Positions 42,824-50,235 of a stretch of DNA of 64,000 bases are shown here, piece after piece. A program made the position numbers and the translations under genes. The stretch comes from an uncultured delta proteobacterium (GTDB taxonomy: Bacteria; Myxococcota_A; UBA9160; JAFDET01), in assembly GCA_947259215.1 (NCBI GenBank), contig CAMYLJ010000008.1:271530-335529 (forward strand). The letters are read 5' to 3'. The notes beneath the pieces are model-generated. The model searched no databases and was not told the DNA's origin. It saw nothing but the letters and a program-made list of their open reading frames with translations. How positions within the stretch are numbered: the stretch's first letter is position 1; each line of letters starts with the position of its first letter.

Positions 42824-43213
42824 ATGACGATCCGGATCTCGCAGCGCACCCGACGGGGTCTTCTCTCCGTGCTCGGCGCGCTGCTGCTGGCAGCCCCCGC
42901 GGCGCGCGCGGAGGCGACCACGGGCCCGCTCGTGACGGTGTCGCCGGCCCAGTTCCTCGGCATGCCCGAGCCCTTGCAGGCCGCCTACGTGGCAGGCGTC
43001 ATCGACGGCATGACCTACACCACCTGGGGCTACCGGATCGACGACCACGACGCCTTCGTGGCGTGCGTGCGCACGATCCCGGTGGACGAGTTCACCCAGC
43101 GCGTCATCAAGTGGCTGGCGTTGAACGGCTCGCGGGTCGAGGTGACGGTCACGGCGGTCGCCCGGGTCGCGGGCGCCCAGTGCCGCAAGCCCGGGCCCGA
43201 GGCGGAGCCCTAG
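42824..43213 (+). CDS. Small secreted protein, possibly Rap1a/Tai-like
   Basis: The 129-residue exported protein has a signal peptide ending AARA (about residue 28). The mature part (MPEPLQAAYVAGVIDGMTYTTW, CVRTIPVDEFTQRVIKWLALN, two late Cys) recalls the Rap1a/Tai immunity-like helical fold: an AYVAGVxDG helix, a Cys, then a VDEF-type helix. The likeness is weak and no toxin gene is nearby, so an immunity role is not claimed. RBS GGGAG precedes ATG 42824. It ends on a CTAG shared with the P450 fragment. Confidence 0.6.
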   Translation: MTIRISQRTRRGLLSVLGALLLAAPAARAEATTGPLVTVSPAQFLGMPEPLQAAYVAGVIDGMTYTTWGYRIDDHDAFVACVRTIPVDEFTQRVIKWLALNGSRVEVTVTAVARVAGAQCRKPGPEAEP

Positions 43214-43809
43214 GCGGGCGCCAGCTCCAGCCGTCGGCGGCCGCGGACCAGGAACGAGTCCACCCACTCCGGCGGGTCCCCGACCGGCTCGCAGCGCGGC
43301 AGCTCGGGCACCAGCGCCTCCAGGGCGACCCGCGCCTCGAGTCGAGCCAGGGCGGCGCCGAGGCAGAAGTGGACGCCCAGGCCGAAGGCCAGGTGGCCGC
43401 GGGCCCGGCGCTCCAGGTCGAAGCGGTCCGGCTCCGGGAACGCGCGTTCGTCGCGATTGGCGGAGCCGAGCAGCGGCGCCACCACGCTGCCCTGCGGGAT
43501 CCGGACCCCCGCCAGCTCGACGTCCCGGGTGGCGGTGCGGAAGACGATCTGGATGGGCGCGTCGAAGCGGAGGGTCTCCTCCACCAGGTCCGGGACGCGC
43601 GCCAGGTCCCGCGCCACGCGGCGGAGCGGTTCGGGGTGCGCGAGCAGGGCGTGGACCGCGTTGCCGATCACGCCGAAGTCCTCGAGCAGGCTGCTCTCGA
43701 TCGGATTCGCACGCGCGGATCCGGACGCGACGGCGATGATGGCGTCACTCCAACCCGCGGAGAACGGCTCGTACTCGACGTCCATGGCGCGCACCCCGAG
43801 CCCGTTCAT
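43210..43809 (-). pseudogene. Truncated cytochrome P450 (C-terminal half only)
   Basis: The 199-residue frame contains the P450 C-terminal half: EETLR (ExxR), a PERF-type region (AFPEPDRFDLERR), and the haem loop FGLGVHFCLGAALARLE with its Cys. The N-terminal 200 residues of a P450 are missing, and the oxygen-activating AGxETT of the I-helix is replaced by unrelated sequence. The first 45 residues (DVEYEPFSAGWSDAIIAVAS...) are not P450-like. It most resembles the full-length P450 at 62029. It cannot be a functional monooxygenase as written. Confidence 0.8.
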
Positions 43810-43829
43810 CGGCCGAGCGGGGCCGAGCC

Positions 43830-44030
43830 TCAGTCTTCGGGCTCGTCCTCGTCGGACTCGACCACCACCCCGTAGCCCTCGAGGTCGTCGCGGTCGGCTA
43901 CCTGGGTGCCACCCGTCTCCTCCTCCGGAGCCTCGCGCTGAAGGCGCTGTTCACGCTTGGCGGCCGCCTTCTCGGCCTTCTTGCGTTCGCGCTGGCGCTT
44001 CATCACGGACATCTTGCTCTTGCGCGCCAT
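43830..44030 (-). CDS. Small charged coiled-coil-like protein
   Basis: The 66-residue protein is strongly divided: a Lys/Arg-rich helix (SKMSVMKRQRERKKAEKAAAKREQRLQ in outline, residues 5-31, given here by position) followed by an acidic tail (VVESDEDEPED). Such a basic-then-acidic layout suggests nucleic acid or ribosome contact. RBS GGAGG precedes ATG. It lies between the RRM protein and the P450 fragment on the same strand, and may share transcription with the RRM gene. No named family recognised. Confidence 0.65.
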   Translation of the reverse strand: MARKSKMSVMKRQRERKKAEKAAAKREQRLQREAPEEETGGTQVADRDDLEGYGVVVESDEDEPED

Positions 44031-44103
44031 GGGTCCTCCGACGCCGAGCGGGGGGTGGTGAGGGCCGGGACGGGCTGCTCCCGTCCCGGCGATTCACGCA
44101 CGC

Positions 44104-44424
44104 CTAGTAGCGATCGCGGCCATAGCCGCCGCCACCCCCACCACGACCGCCGCCACCGCGACCGCCGCCACCACCGCGCTTGTCCTGGGCCTCGTTGACG
44201 CGCAGGCTGCGGCCCCCCATGTCGCGTCCGTCGAGGGCGCGCATGGCGCTGTCGGCGGCGTCGGCATCGTCCATCTCGACGAAGGCGAAGCCGCGGGGGC
44301 GACCGGTCTCGCGATCCGTGATCACGTTGACGGAGCCCACGCCTCCGTGCTGCTCGAAGAGCGAACGGAGCTCTTCCTCGGTGGTCGAGAACGGGATGTT
44401 TCCAACGTACAGCTTCTTGCTCAA
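44104..44424 (-). CDS. RNA-recognition-motif protein with Gly/Arg-rich tail
   Basis: The 106-residue protein has a single RRM: RNP2 LYVGNI (residues 5-10) and RNP1 RGFAFVEM (about 44-51), followed by a GGGGRGGGG-type tail ending in YGRDRY. This is the layout of cyanobacterial and proteobacterial cold-inducible RNA-binding proteins. Start at TTG 44424 is chosen because GAGGAA lies 7 nt upstream and the RRM begins just after it; the longer frame is not protein-like. The long upstream region holds several hairpins. Confidence 0.85.
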   Translation of the reverse strand: MSKKLYVGNIPFSTTEEELRSLFEQHGGVGSVNVITDRETGRPRGFAFVEMDDADAADSAMRALDGRDMGGRSLRVNEAQDKRGGGGGRGGGGRGGGGGGYGRDRY

Positions 44425-44795
44425 GGCAGATTCCTCGCCGCGGCGCCCACGTCCGGACGGCCGGGCTGGCGGAGCGCACGCGCGCCGGACTGTCCGGACG
44501 CGGCAACCCCCCCGGTTGCGGACCCGCGCGCACCGACGGCCCGATGGCCGGCGATCGCGCGCGCGAAAGGCGTGCTCGATGGGGACAGAACGGACGGGTA
44601 AGCCGGGCGTTGCGAACCGATCGGAAGGCCTCTCTGGGCTCGAAGCGTAGCGAGCGGACGATGGCGGATCACCCCCGCGGAGCGAGCGGGGCGTCTTCCC
44701 CTCGGGAAGCTCCCGACGCATACGACCGGGGTCGCGCGGAGGGCTACGCTCCCGCCGCCCGGCATCTCACCGGGAACCCAAGCCGAGGGGGCTGC
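44425..44795. other. 371-nt intergenic region between divergent RRM and VOC genes
   Basis: No gene is supported here. It contains two copies of the palindrome GTCCGGAC (near 44452 and 44487), a GCAACC/GGTTGC hairpin (near 44507-44523) that would fall in the RRM 5' leader, and CTTCCC-CTC-GGGAAG (near 44692-44709). TACGCT at 44745-44750 is a candidate -10 for the VOC lipoprotein. Part of it may be a structured, temperature-sensitive leader of the RRM mRNA; that is inference. Confidence 0.5.
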
Positions 44796-45677
44796 ATGGA
44801 CGCCGGGACCCAGGCGCGCCACGGCCAGGCGCTCGTCGCCGCAGGCCGTCTCACCCTGCTGGCGGCCGTCGTGACGGGGTGTGCATCGAGCCCCCCGCGC
44901 TGGCTGCCGCCGGTGACGGAGGCGCCCACCCAACGCGTCGCGCCGGGCAAGTTCGTGTGGCTGGACCTCGTCACCCACGACGCCGCGGGCGCCCAGGCCT
45001 TCTACGGCGAGCTCTTCCCCTGGACCTTCGAGGGGCACGACGAGTACGTGCGGATCCTGCACGAGGGGACTCCCGTCGGCGGCATCGTGCCCCTGGCCCG
45101 CGAGGACGAGCGCGGGCCGATCTCGGCGTGGGTCGGGAACTTGTCGGTGGCGGACGTCGACGCCGCGACGGAGGTCGTGCGCCGGCAGGGCGGCTCGGTG
45201 GAGCGCGAGCCCGTGGATGCCCCGGATCGGGGCCGGATCGCGCTGGTGCGCGATCCCGAAGGCGCGCTGGTGCTGCTGCTGCGCGCGACCCAGGGAGATC
45301 CGCTGGACGGCGACCCGCCTCCGGGCCGCTGGCTGTGGCGGGAGCTGTGGGCCCACGATCCGGAGGCGGCCGTGCGCTTCTACGCGGAGCTCGCCAGCTA
45401 CGAGTCCGAGTCCGTCGAGTTCGGCGGGAAGCCCTACCGGGTGCTCACGGTGGGCGACGTTCCCCGCGCCGGAGTCGTGGAGGCGCCCCGCGACGTGGAT
45501 CCCCAGTGGCTCCCGTACGTGAGGGTGAAGGACGCGGGCGCCACCGCCGCGCGCGCCGAGGCCCTCGGCGCCCGCATCGTGTGGCGCGACGAGGACGCCG
45601 TCATCCTGGTGGACCCGACCGGCGCGCCGATCGGCCTCCAGGTGTGGGACGGCGCGCCGCCCGAGCCCGCCCCGTGA
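44796..45677 (+). CDS. VOC (glyoxalase-fold) lipoprotein with two modules
   Basis: The 293-residue protein has a lipoprotein signal (TLLAAVVTGC) and two VOC beta-alpha-beta-beta-beta modules: KFVWLDLVTHDAAGAQAFYGELFPW to about residue 160, and LWRELWAHDPEAAVRFYAELASY to the end, closing with GAPIGLQVWD. VOC folds in the cytoplasm handle glyoxals, dioxygenase substrates or antibiotic binding; an exported, lipid-anchored VOC protein is unusual. The metal ligand set (His/Glu) is not complete by eye. Start of an operon with a small lipoprotein, a desaturase and a TesB-like gene. The next start overlaps by 4 nt (GTGA). Confidence 0.78.
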   Translation: MDAGTQARHGQALVAAGRLTLLAAVVTGCASSPPRWLPPVTEAPTQRVAPGKFVWLDLVTHDAAGAQAFYGELFPWTFEGHDEYVRILHEGTPVGGIVPLAREDERGPISAWVGNLSVADVDAATEVVRRQGGSVEREPVDAPDRGRIALVRDPEGALVLLLRATQGDPLDGDPPPGRWLWRELWAHDPEAAVRFYAELASYESESVEFGGKPYRVLTVGDVPRAGVVEAPRDVDPQWLPYVRVKDAGATAARAEALGARIVWRDEDAVILVDPTGAPIGLQVWDGAPPEPAP

Positions 45678-45862
45678 GAAGGCGCACTCCCGCCGTGCTG
45701 GCGGCTGCGACCGGGCTGCTGCTGGCGCTGGGCTGCGCCAGCTCCGAGAAGCCGCCGCCGCCCCGGACCTACTACGACCCGGGCGGCTCGATCCACCGCA
45801 ACTCGTTCCCGGCCACCTACGGCACGTACGGGGGCGTCGGGCGACCGCGAGGCCGGTGGTGA
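45674..45862 (+). CDS. Small lipoprotein (62 residues)
   Basis: GTG 45674 overlaps the VOC stop (GTGA). The signal peptide ends LLLALGC (lipobox), and the 43-residue mature part is Pro/Gly/Tyr-rich (PPPPRTYYDPGGS, YGTYGGVGRPRGRW) with a basic C-terminus. No family recognised. Its stop overlaps the desaturase ATG in TGATG, so all three genes are translationally linked. Confidence 0.6.
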   Translation: MRRRTPAVLAAATGLLLALGCASSEKPPPPRTYYDPGGSIHRNSFPATYGTYGGVGRPRGRW

Positions 45863-46809
45863 TGGCCGCCGCCGCGTTCGTCGAGAGCGCTTCCGACGAG
45901 CGCGCCGCCCTGCGCGAGCTGTCGCGGCGCCGCGACGCGCCTGGCCTCGTGCGGCTGGGCGTCCAGGCGACGCTGCTCGTCGTGACGGGGCTGGCCGCCG
46001 TGTGGCTCGCAGCGGCGGGCAACGCGGCCTGGCCGCTGGCGACCGTCGCCTGCGGCCTCAGCCTGCTGCCGTTCTTCGCCACGCTCCACGAGGCCGGGCA
46101 TCGGACCGCCTTCCGGACCCACGCCCTGAACGAGGGGGCGGTCTGGATCGGTGCGATCGTGAACCTCCAGGTCCCGAGCTTCTTCCGGGAGTTCCACTGG
46201 GAGCACCATCGCAGCACCCAGGATCGCGAGCACGATCCCGAGATCGCCAAGGCGCCCGAGCTGCTGGACGACTGGCCCGGCGACCCGCTGCGCTACCTGC
46301 TGCTGGCGTCGGGGCAGCTGCTGCTCGTCGGACGGCTCGGCTTCACGCTCGGCTGCGCCCTGCTGCCCGGTGCCATCGTCTGGCGGCAGTTTCCCTTCGT
46401 GCGTCCCGCGCAGCGGGCGCGGGTGGTGTGGGAGAGCCGGGTGGCCAGCCTCGTGCTGGTGGGCTCGGTCGTGGCGGGGCTCGCCTGGCTCCCGGGCTTC
46501 GGCGCCCTCTTGCTGGCCTGGCCCGTCGGCCACGTCGCCCTGGGCCTCTACCTGATGCCGGAGCACACGGGGCTCCCCAACGTCGGCAGCCAGCTCGAGC
46601 GGACGCGGACCCTGCGCTCGAATGCACTCGTGCGTTGGCTGATGTGGAACATGCCCTACCACGCCGAGCACCACGCCCACCCGGGGGTTCCCTTCCACGC
46701 GGTGCCGCGGCTCCACCGGCTGCTCGAGCCGCAGCTCGTGCACGTCACGCCCGGCTACCGGGCCTTCCACGCCGAGGCCTGGCGGCGCGCCCGCAAGGCA
46801 TGGCGCTAG
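45862..46809 (+). CDS. Membrane fatty-acid desaturase/hydroxylase
   Basis: The 315-residue di-iron membrane enzyme has three His boxes: HEAGH (76-80), HWEHH (112-116) and HAEHH (267-271), between four to five membrane helices. It may desaturate or hydroxylate a fatty acyl chain or carotenoid ring; the compact box spacing matches the FA_desaturase family. ATG 45862 is chosen over two upstream GTGs as it overlaps the previous stop. The following TesB-like gene begins 3 nt after its stop. Confidence 0.87.
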   Translation: MAAAAFVESASDERAALRELSRRRDAPGLVRLGVQATLLVVTGLAAVWLAAAGNAAWPLATVACGLSLLPFFATLHEAGHRTAFRTHALNEGAVWIGAIVNLQVPSFFREFHWEHHRSTQDREHDPEIAKAPELLDDWPGDPLRYLLLASGQLLLVGRLGFTLGCALLPGAIVWRQFPFVRPAQRARVVWESRVASLVLVGSVVAGLAWLPGFGALLLAWPVGHVALGLYLMPEHTGLPNVGSQLERTRTLRSNALVRWLMWNMPYHAEHHAHPGVPFHAVPRLHRLLEPQLVHVTPGYRAFHAEAWRRARKAWR

Positions 46810-46812
46810 CCG

Positions 46813-47616
46813 ATGAGTCAGGAACCGCTGGATCTCTCCCACGTCTTCGAGCTCGAGCCCCACGGCCCGGACACCTTCCTGGGCGAGAGCCCCGCCTACT
46901 CCTGGGGACGGATCTACGGGGGCCTGGTGATCGCCCAGGCCCTGTGGGCGGCCATCCGGAGCGTGCGCCCGGAGCACGCCATCCACTCGCTGCACGCGTA
47001 CTTCATCCTGGGGGGCGAGCCCTCGGAGCCGGTGCGCTACGAGGTCGACCGGGTGCGCAACGGGCGCTCCTTCAGCACCCGGCGGGTGGTCGCGCGCCAG
47101 AGCGCCGGCGCGATCCTCACTCTGGCCTGCTCGTTCCAGGCGGCGGAGGAAGGCCCCGAGACCCAGTCGGCAGACTTCCCGGCCGACGTCCCGGCCGCCG
47201 ACTCCCTCGTCTCCCGCTGGGACGCCGGCGTCGAACGCCGCGACGCCCCGCTCTGCAAGGATCCGCCGCGCGCCGTCACCTGGGCGCGCTTCCCCCTCTC
47301 CCTCGGCGAGGACCCGCGCCTCCAGGCCTGCGGACTCGCCTACCTCTCGGACCTGAACCCGCTGGACGCCGTCACCGCCGCGCACCCGGACGCTCCGCCC
47401 GACGGGGAGTGGGGGGATTCGCTGCTGGGGGTGAGCCTCGACCACGCCATCTGGTTCCAACGCCCGGCGCGGGCGGACGACTGGGTCCTGCTCGATCTCA
47501 GCGGGCACGGCCTGATCCGCACTCGCGGGCTGTCGACGGGCGCGGTCTTCCATCCCGACGGGAGTCACGTCGCGACCGTGGCCCAGGAGGGGCTCCTGCG
47601 GCGGCGCCGCCGCTAG
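46813..47616 (+). CDS. Acyl-CoA thioesterase II (TesB-like), second copy
   Basis: The 267-residue double-hotdog protein has RIYGGLVIAQALWAA (about 34-48), NGRSFSTRRVVARQ (about 83-96) and SLDHAIWFQR (about 210-219) with the catalytic Asp, and the closing TVAQEGLLRRR. It lacks an RBS and starts 3 nt after the desaturase stop, so reinitiation is likely. Linked genes suggest it releases a modified fatty acid from CoA. It diverges clearly from the copy at 33010. Confidence 0.86.
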   Translation: MSQEPLDLSHVFELEPHGPDTFLGESPAYSWGRIYGGLVIAQALWAAIRSVRPEHAIHSLHAYFILGGEPSEPVRYEVDRVRNGRSFSTRRVVARQSAGAILTLACSFQAAEEGPETQSADFPADVPAADSLVSRWDAGVERRDAPLCKDPPRAVTWARFPLSLGEDPRLQACGLAYLSDLNPLDAVTAAHPDAPPDGEWGDSLLGVSLDHAIWFQRPARADDWVLLDLSGHGLIRTRGLSTGAVFHPDGSHVATVAQEGLLRRRRR

Positions 47617-47617
47617 C

Positions 47618-49747
47618 GTGGCCGGCGCGCAGTCTCGCAGGCTCGCTCCCTGGATGCGGTACCGGCAGCTCCTCGCGTTCTGGATCGCGCTGGCTGTGGC
47701 CGGGCCTGCGGTGTCGGAGGAGGTCGCCGTGGCGCGCGCGCGCCTGCGCGGCTCCGGAGGCGGCGAGGCGTCGGCGAGCGTCTTCTTCCTCGCCGCCGCG
47801 GGCGAACCCGGCGTCGTCGCGGTCGGAGCGGCCCACTCCTTCGACCCGACGCGGCTGGCGGAGGCGCGCGAGCTGGAGCTGCACCTCGACCGCGATGGCG
47901 AACCGGTGGCGCGCTCGAGCCGCTACTACGCCCGTCCCGGCGTCTCCTTCCACGCGCCGGGTGCCAGCCTGCGCGACGACTTCGTGCTCTTCGCCCTCGA
48001 CCGGTGGCCCCGCGGCGTGCGCCTGCTCGAGCCCCAGGCGGCCCCGCCGCCTGCGGGCGAGCGCGTGCGCATCCTGGGACCGCCGAAGCGGGGCGCGCCC
48101 GGCGGTGAGCTGGCGGGCACCGTGGTGGCGAGCAGCGCGACGCGCATCGAGGTGGATCTCGGCGGCGCGGCGGACCTGCGCGGGTGGGGGGGCGCGCCGG
48201 TGGTCGTCGGTCCGGAGGCCCGCGTGGTGGGTCTGCTCCAGTCCGCCGAGCCACGCGGGGGCCGGCTGCGCGCCGGCGTGGGCCCGATCGGCGGCGTGCT
48301 CGAGGCATTGGCCAGGCCCTACGAGGGCGGCATCGGCCGGCTCTTCGCCAGCCTGGCGCCGGCGGCCAGCGCGGCCACCGCGAGCGCCGGCAGGCGGCGT
48401 AGCGCCACCGGCAGTCCGCTCGGTGACGCGGCTCCGGTCCGGATCGCGGCCGAGGCGAGCGCCGCCCGGCGCATGGCGCTGGTTCCACCCGTGCGCTCGC
48501 TCGAGCTCGAGATCGAGGTGCCCCGCCCGGACGCCATCCTGGGCGACGCGGCGGGCGCCTTCGTGGCCGGCCGTGCCTCCGCGCTGCGTGCGGGCGCCCG
48601 CCGCTTCGACATCGCGATCGTGATCGACACCTCCGGCTCGACCAGCCTGCCGACCGGCGTCGACGTGGACGGGGACGGCAACCTGGGCGCGCGGCTGCCG
48701 GGCGCGATCCGCGGCGCCCCCGACCTGGGAAGCACCGACCCCGGCGACTCCATCCTGGCCGCCGAGGTGGCGGCGGCAGGCAAGCTGCTGGCAGGCCTCG
48801 ACCCGCGGATCACCCGGGTCGGGCTCGTGACCTTCGCCGGGGTTCCCGTGGCGGCTGCCCCCGGCTTCGGCGGGCGCCTGCGCGTGCGCATGGCGGCGCT
48901 CACCGAGGAGCCGCTCACCTCCGACTACAAGCGACTCGCGGCCGGCCTCGAGCGTGTGCGCGAGCGCGGGGCCCTCGGCATGACCCACATGGCGGCGGGC
49001 GTCGACCAGGCCACCGTCGAGCTGCTCGGGCTGGCGGGGGCCGTCTCGCATTCCGATCCCGAGAGCGAGAAGGTCGTCCTCTTCTTCACCGATGGGGCAC
49101 CGACCCTGCCGTACCGGGGCTACGAGGCCGACAACGTGCGCGAGGTGCTGCACGCCGCGCGGCGGGCGCGCAGCGCGGGTGTGCGCATCCATTCCTTCGC
49201 GATCGGGCCCGAGGCCCTCGAGGGCCCCGTCTCCACCGTGGAGATGGCCGCCATCACCGACGGCCTCTTCACGCCCGTCCGGGATCCGGGGACCCTGGTG
49301 CAGCTGGTGGAGGACGTGAGCTTCGCCCACGTGCAGGAGGTGGAGGTGCGGAACGTCACCTCGGGTGCCGTCGCCCATCGGGTGCGGGTCCACGCCGATG
49401 GGTCGTGGGACGCCCTGGTTCCCCTGGCCACGGGCAAGAACCGCGTGCAGGTCGTCGCCCGCACCGACGACGGCGCCGAGGCCACCCGCGAGGTCGAGGT
49501 CCACTACGCGCCCGACGCGCCGCGTCCCTTCATCCCCGTCGAGCTGGTTCCCAAGCACAACGCGCTGCTCGAGGCGCGGCTGCTGGAGCTGCAGCACGAC
49601 CGCGAGGCGGCGGATCGGCAGCGGGCCGATGCGGCGCGCCGCGAGCTGGTGCTCGAGATGGAGCGCGAGCGGGCCGCCGCCGTGAAGCGGGCGGCCCGCC
49701 AGCGCAAGGAGCTCGAGCTCGAGGTCGAGACGCTGGACGCCCCCTAG
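47618..49747 (+). CDS. Exported VWA protein with inactive trypsin-like domain and coiled-coil end
   Basis: The 709-residue protein has a signal peptide (LLAFWIALAVAGPAVSEE). Residues about 36-230 follow a trypsin fold: His73 (VGAAHSF) and Asp120/121 (DDFVLFALD) are there, but the nucleophile motif GNSGGP is replaced by GWGGAPVVV, so it should not cleave. A VWA domain follows (about 330-545) with MIDAS residues Asp337, Ser339, Ser341 and FTDGAPT. A beta domain and a charged coiled coil (about 640-709) end it. It probably binds protein partners in the envelope. GTG start 1 nt after the TesB stop. Ends on CTAG shared with the histone-like gene. Confidence 0.8.
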   Translation: MAGAQSRRLAPWMRYRQLLAFWIALAVAGPAVSEEVAVARARLRGSGGGEASASVFFLAAAGEPGVVAVGAAHSFDPTRLAEARELELHLDRDGEPVARSSRYYARPGVSFHAPGASLRDDFVLFALDRWPRGVRLLEPQAAPPPAGERVRILGPPKRGAPGGELAGTVVASSATRIEVDLGGAADLRGWGGAPVVVGPEARVVGLLQSAEPRGGRLRAGVGPIGGVLEALARPYEGGIGRLFASLAPAASAATASAGRRRSATGSPLGDAAPVRIAAEASAARRMALVPPVRSLELEIEVPRPDAILGDAAGAFVAGRASALRAGARRFDIAIVIDTSGSTSLPTGVDVDGDGNLGARLPGAIRGAPDLGSTDPGDSILAAEVAAAGKLLAGLDPRITRVGLVTFAGVPVAAAPGFGGRLRVRMAALTEEPLTSDYKRLAAGLERVRERGALGMTHMAAGVDQATVELLGLAGAVSHSDPESEKVVLFFTDGAPTLPYRGYEADNVREVLHAARRARSAGVRIHSFAIGPEALEGPVSTVEMAAITDGLFTPVRDPGTLVQLVEDVSFAHVQEVEVRNVTSGAVAHRVRVHADGSWDALVPLATGKNRVQVVARTDDGAEATREVEVHYAPDAPRPFIPVELVPKHNALLEARLLELQHDREAADRQRADAARRELVLEMERERAAAVKRAARQRKELELEVETLDAP

Positions 49748-50136
49748 GCGCGCGCCCTCGCCTTCTTCCTGCGCGCCTTCTTCTTCGCCTTGGGGCGCAC
49801 CGCGCTCTCGATCTGGCCGAGGGCCTTGGAGATCTCGCGCCGGCTCTGGCGCAGGAACTTCTGCCAGTCCGCGGTGCCCTTGATCTCGACCTTGTTCAGG
49901 CGCGCGCGCGCCTGGCGCAGCAGCCGCGAGGCCTCGCTGCCGGCCTGGCGCTCGGCCTTCTGGATCTCACGGCGCAGCGGCTTCAGCCGCTTCTCCACGT
50001 CCTTCGACAGCGCCGCAACCTCGCGATCCACTCGCCGGATCAGCGCCTTTGCGGTCGTCTTCTTGCGGGTCGTCTTCTTCCGGCTGGTCTTCTTCCGGCT
50101 GGTCTTCTTGCGTGCGGTCTTCTTCCTGGCTGCCAC
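49744..50136 (-). CDS. Histone H1-like Lys/Arg-rich protein
   Basis: The 130-residue protein has an N-terminal tail of repeated RKKT pentads (ARKKT, SRKKT, TRKKT; about 3-27), a central helical coiled-coil-like region (about 30-110) and a second basic tail (KAKKKARRKKARARA). This resembles H1/HctB-type tails on a structured core and suggests DNA or RNA binding. GTG 50136 is chosen over GTG 50148 because GGAGGG lies 6 nt before it. The region upstream is unusually AT-rich for this window. Confidence 0.75.
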   Translation of the reverse strand: MAARKKTARKKTSRKKTSRKKTTRKKTTAKALIRRVDREVAALSKDVEKRLKPLRREIQKAERQAGSEASRLLRQARARLNKVEIKGTADWQKFLRQSRREISKALGQIESAVRPKAKKKARRKKARARA

Positions 50137-50235
50137 GGCACCCTCCACTCTTATGTAATTGCTACGCAGATACTCTGTTTTCTGGCTGCCGTCTGTCCAG
50201 CCCCCCGGCGAAAAAAAATGTCCGCGCGCTCCTGA

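Noticed and set aside
42824..43213. Toxin-immunity gene (Rap1a/Tai)
   Set aside because: Only weak resemblance and no toxin or type VI gene nearby, so no immunity role is claimed.
44544..44795. Upstream extension of the VOC lipoprotein
   Set aside because: Arg/Ser-rich sequence with no RBS; the lipoprotein signal begins at 44796.
50211..50218. T8 tract (minus strand) as an intrinsic terminator of the phosphatase gene
   Set aside because: The nearest strong stem (50241-50261) is inside the coding end and more than 20 nt away from the T-tract.
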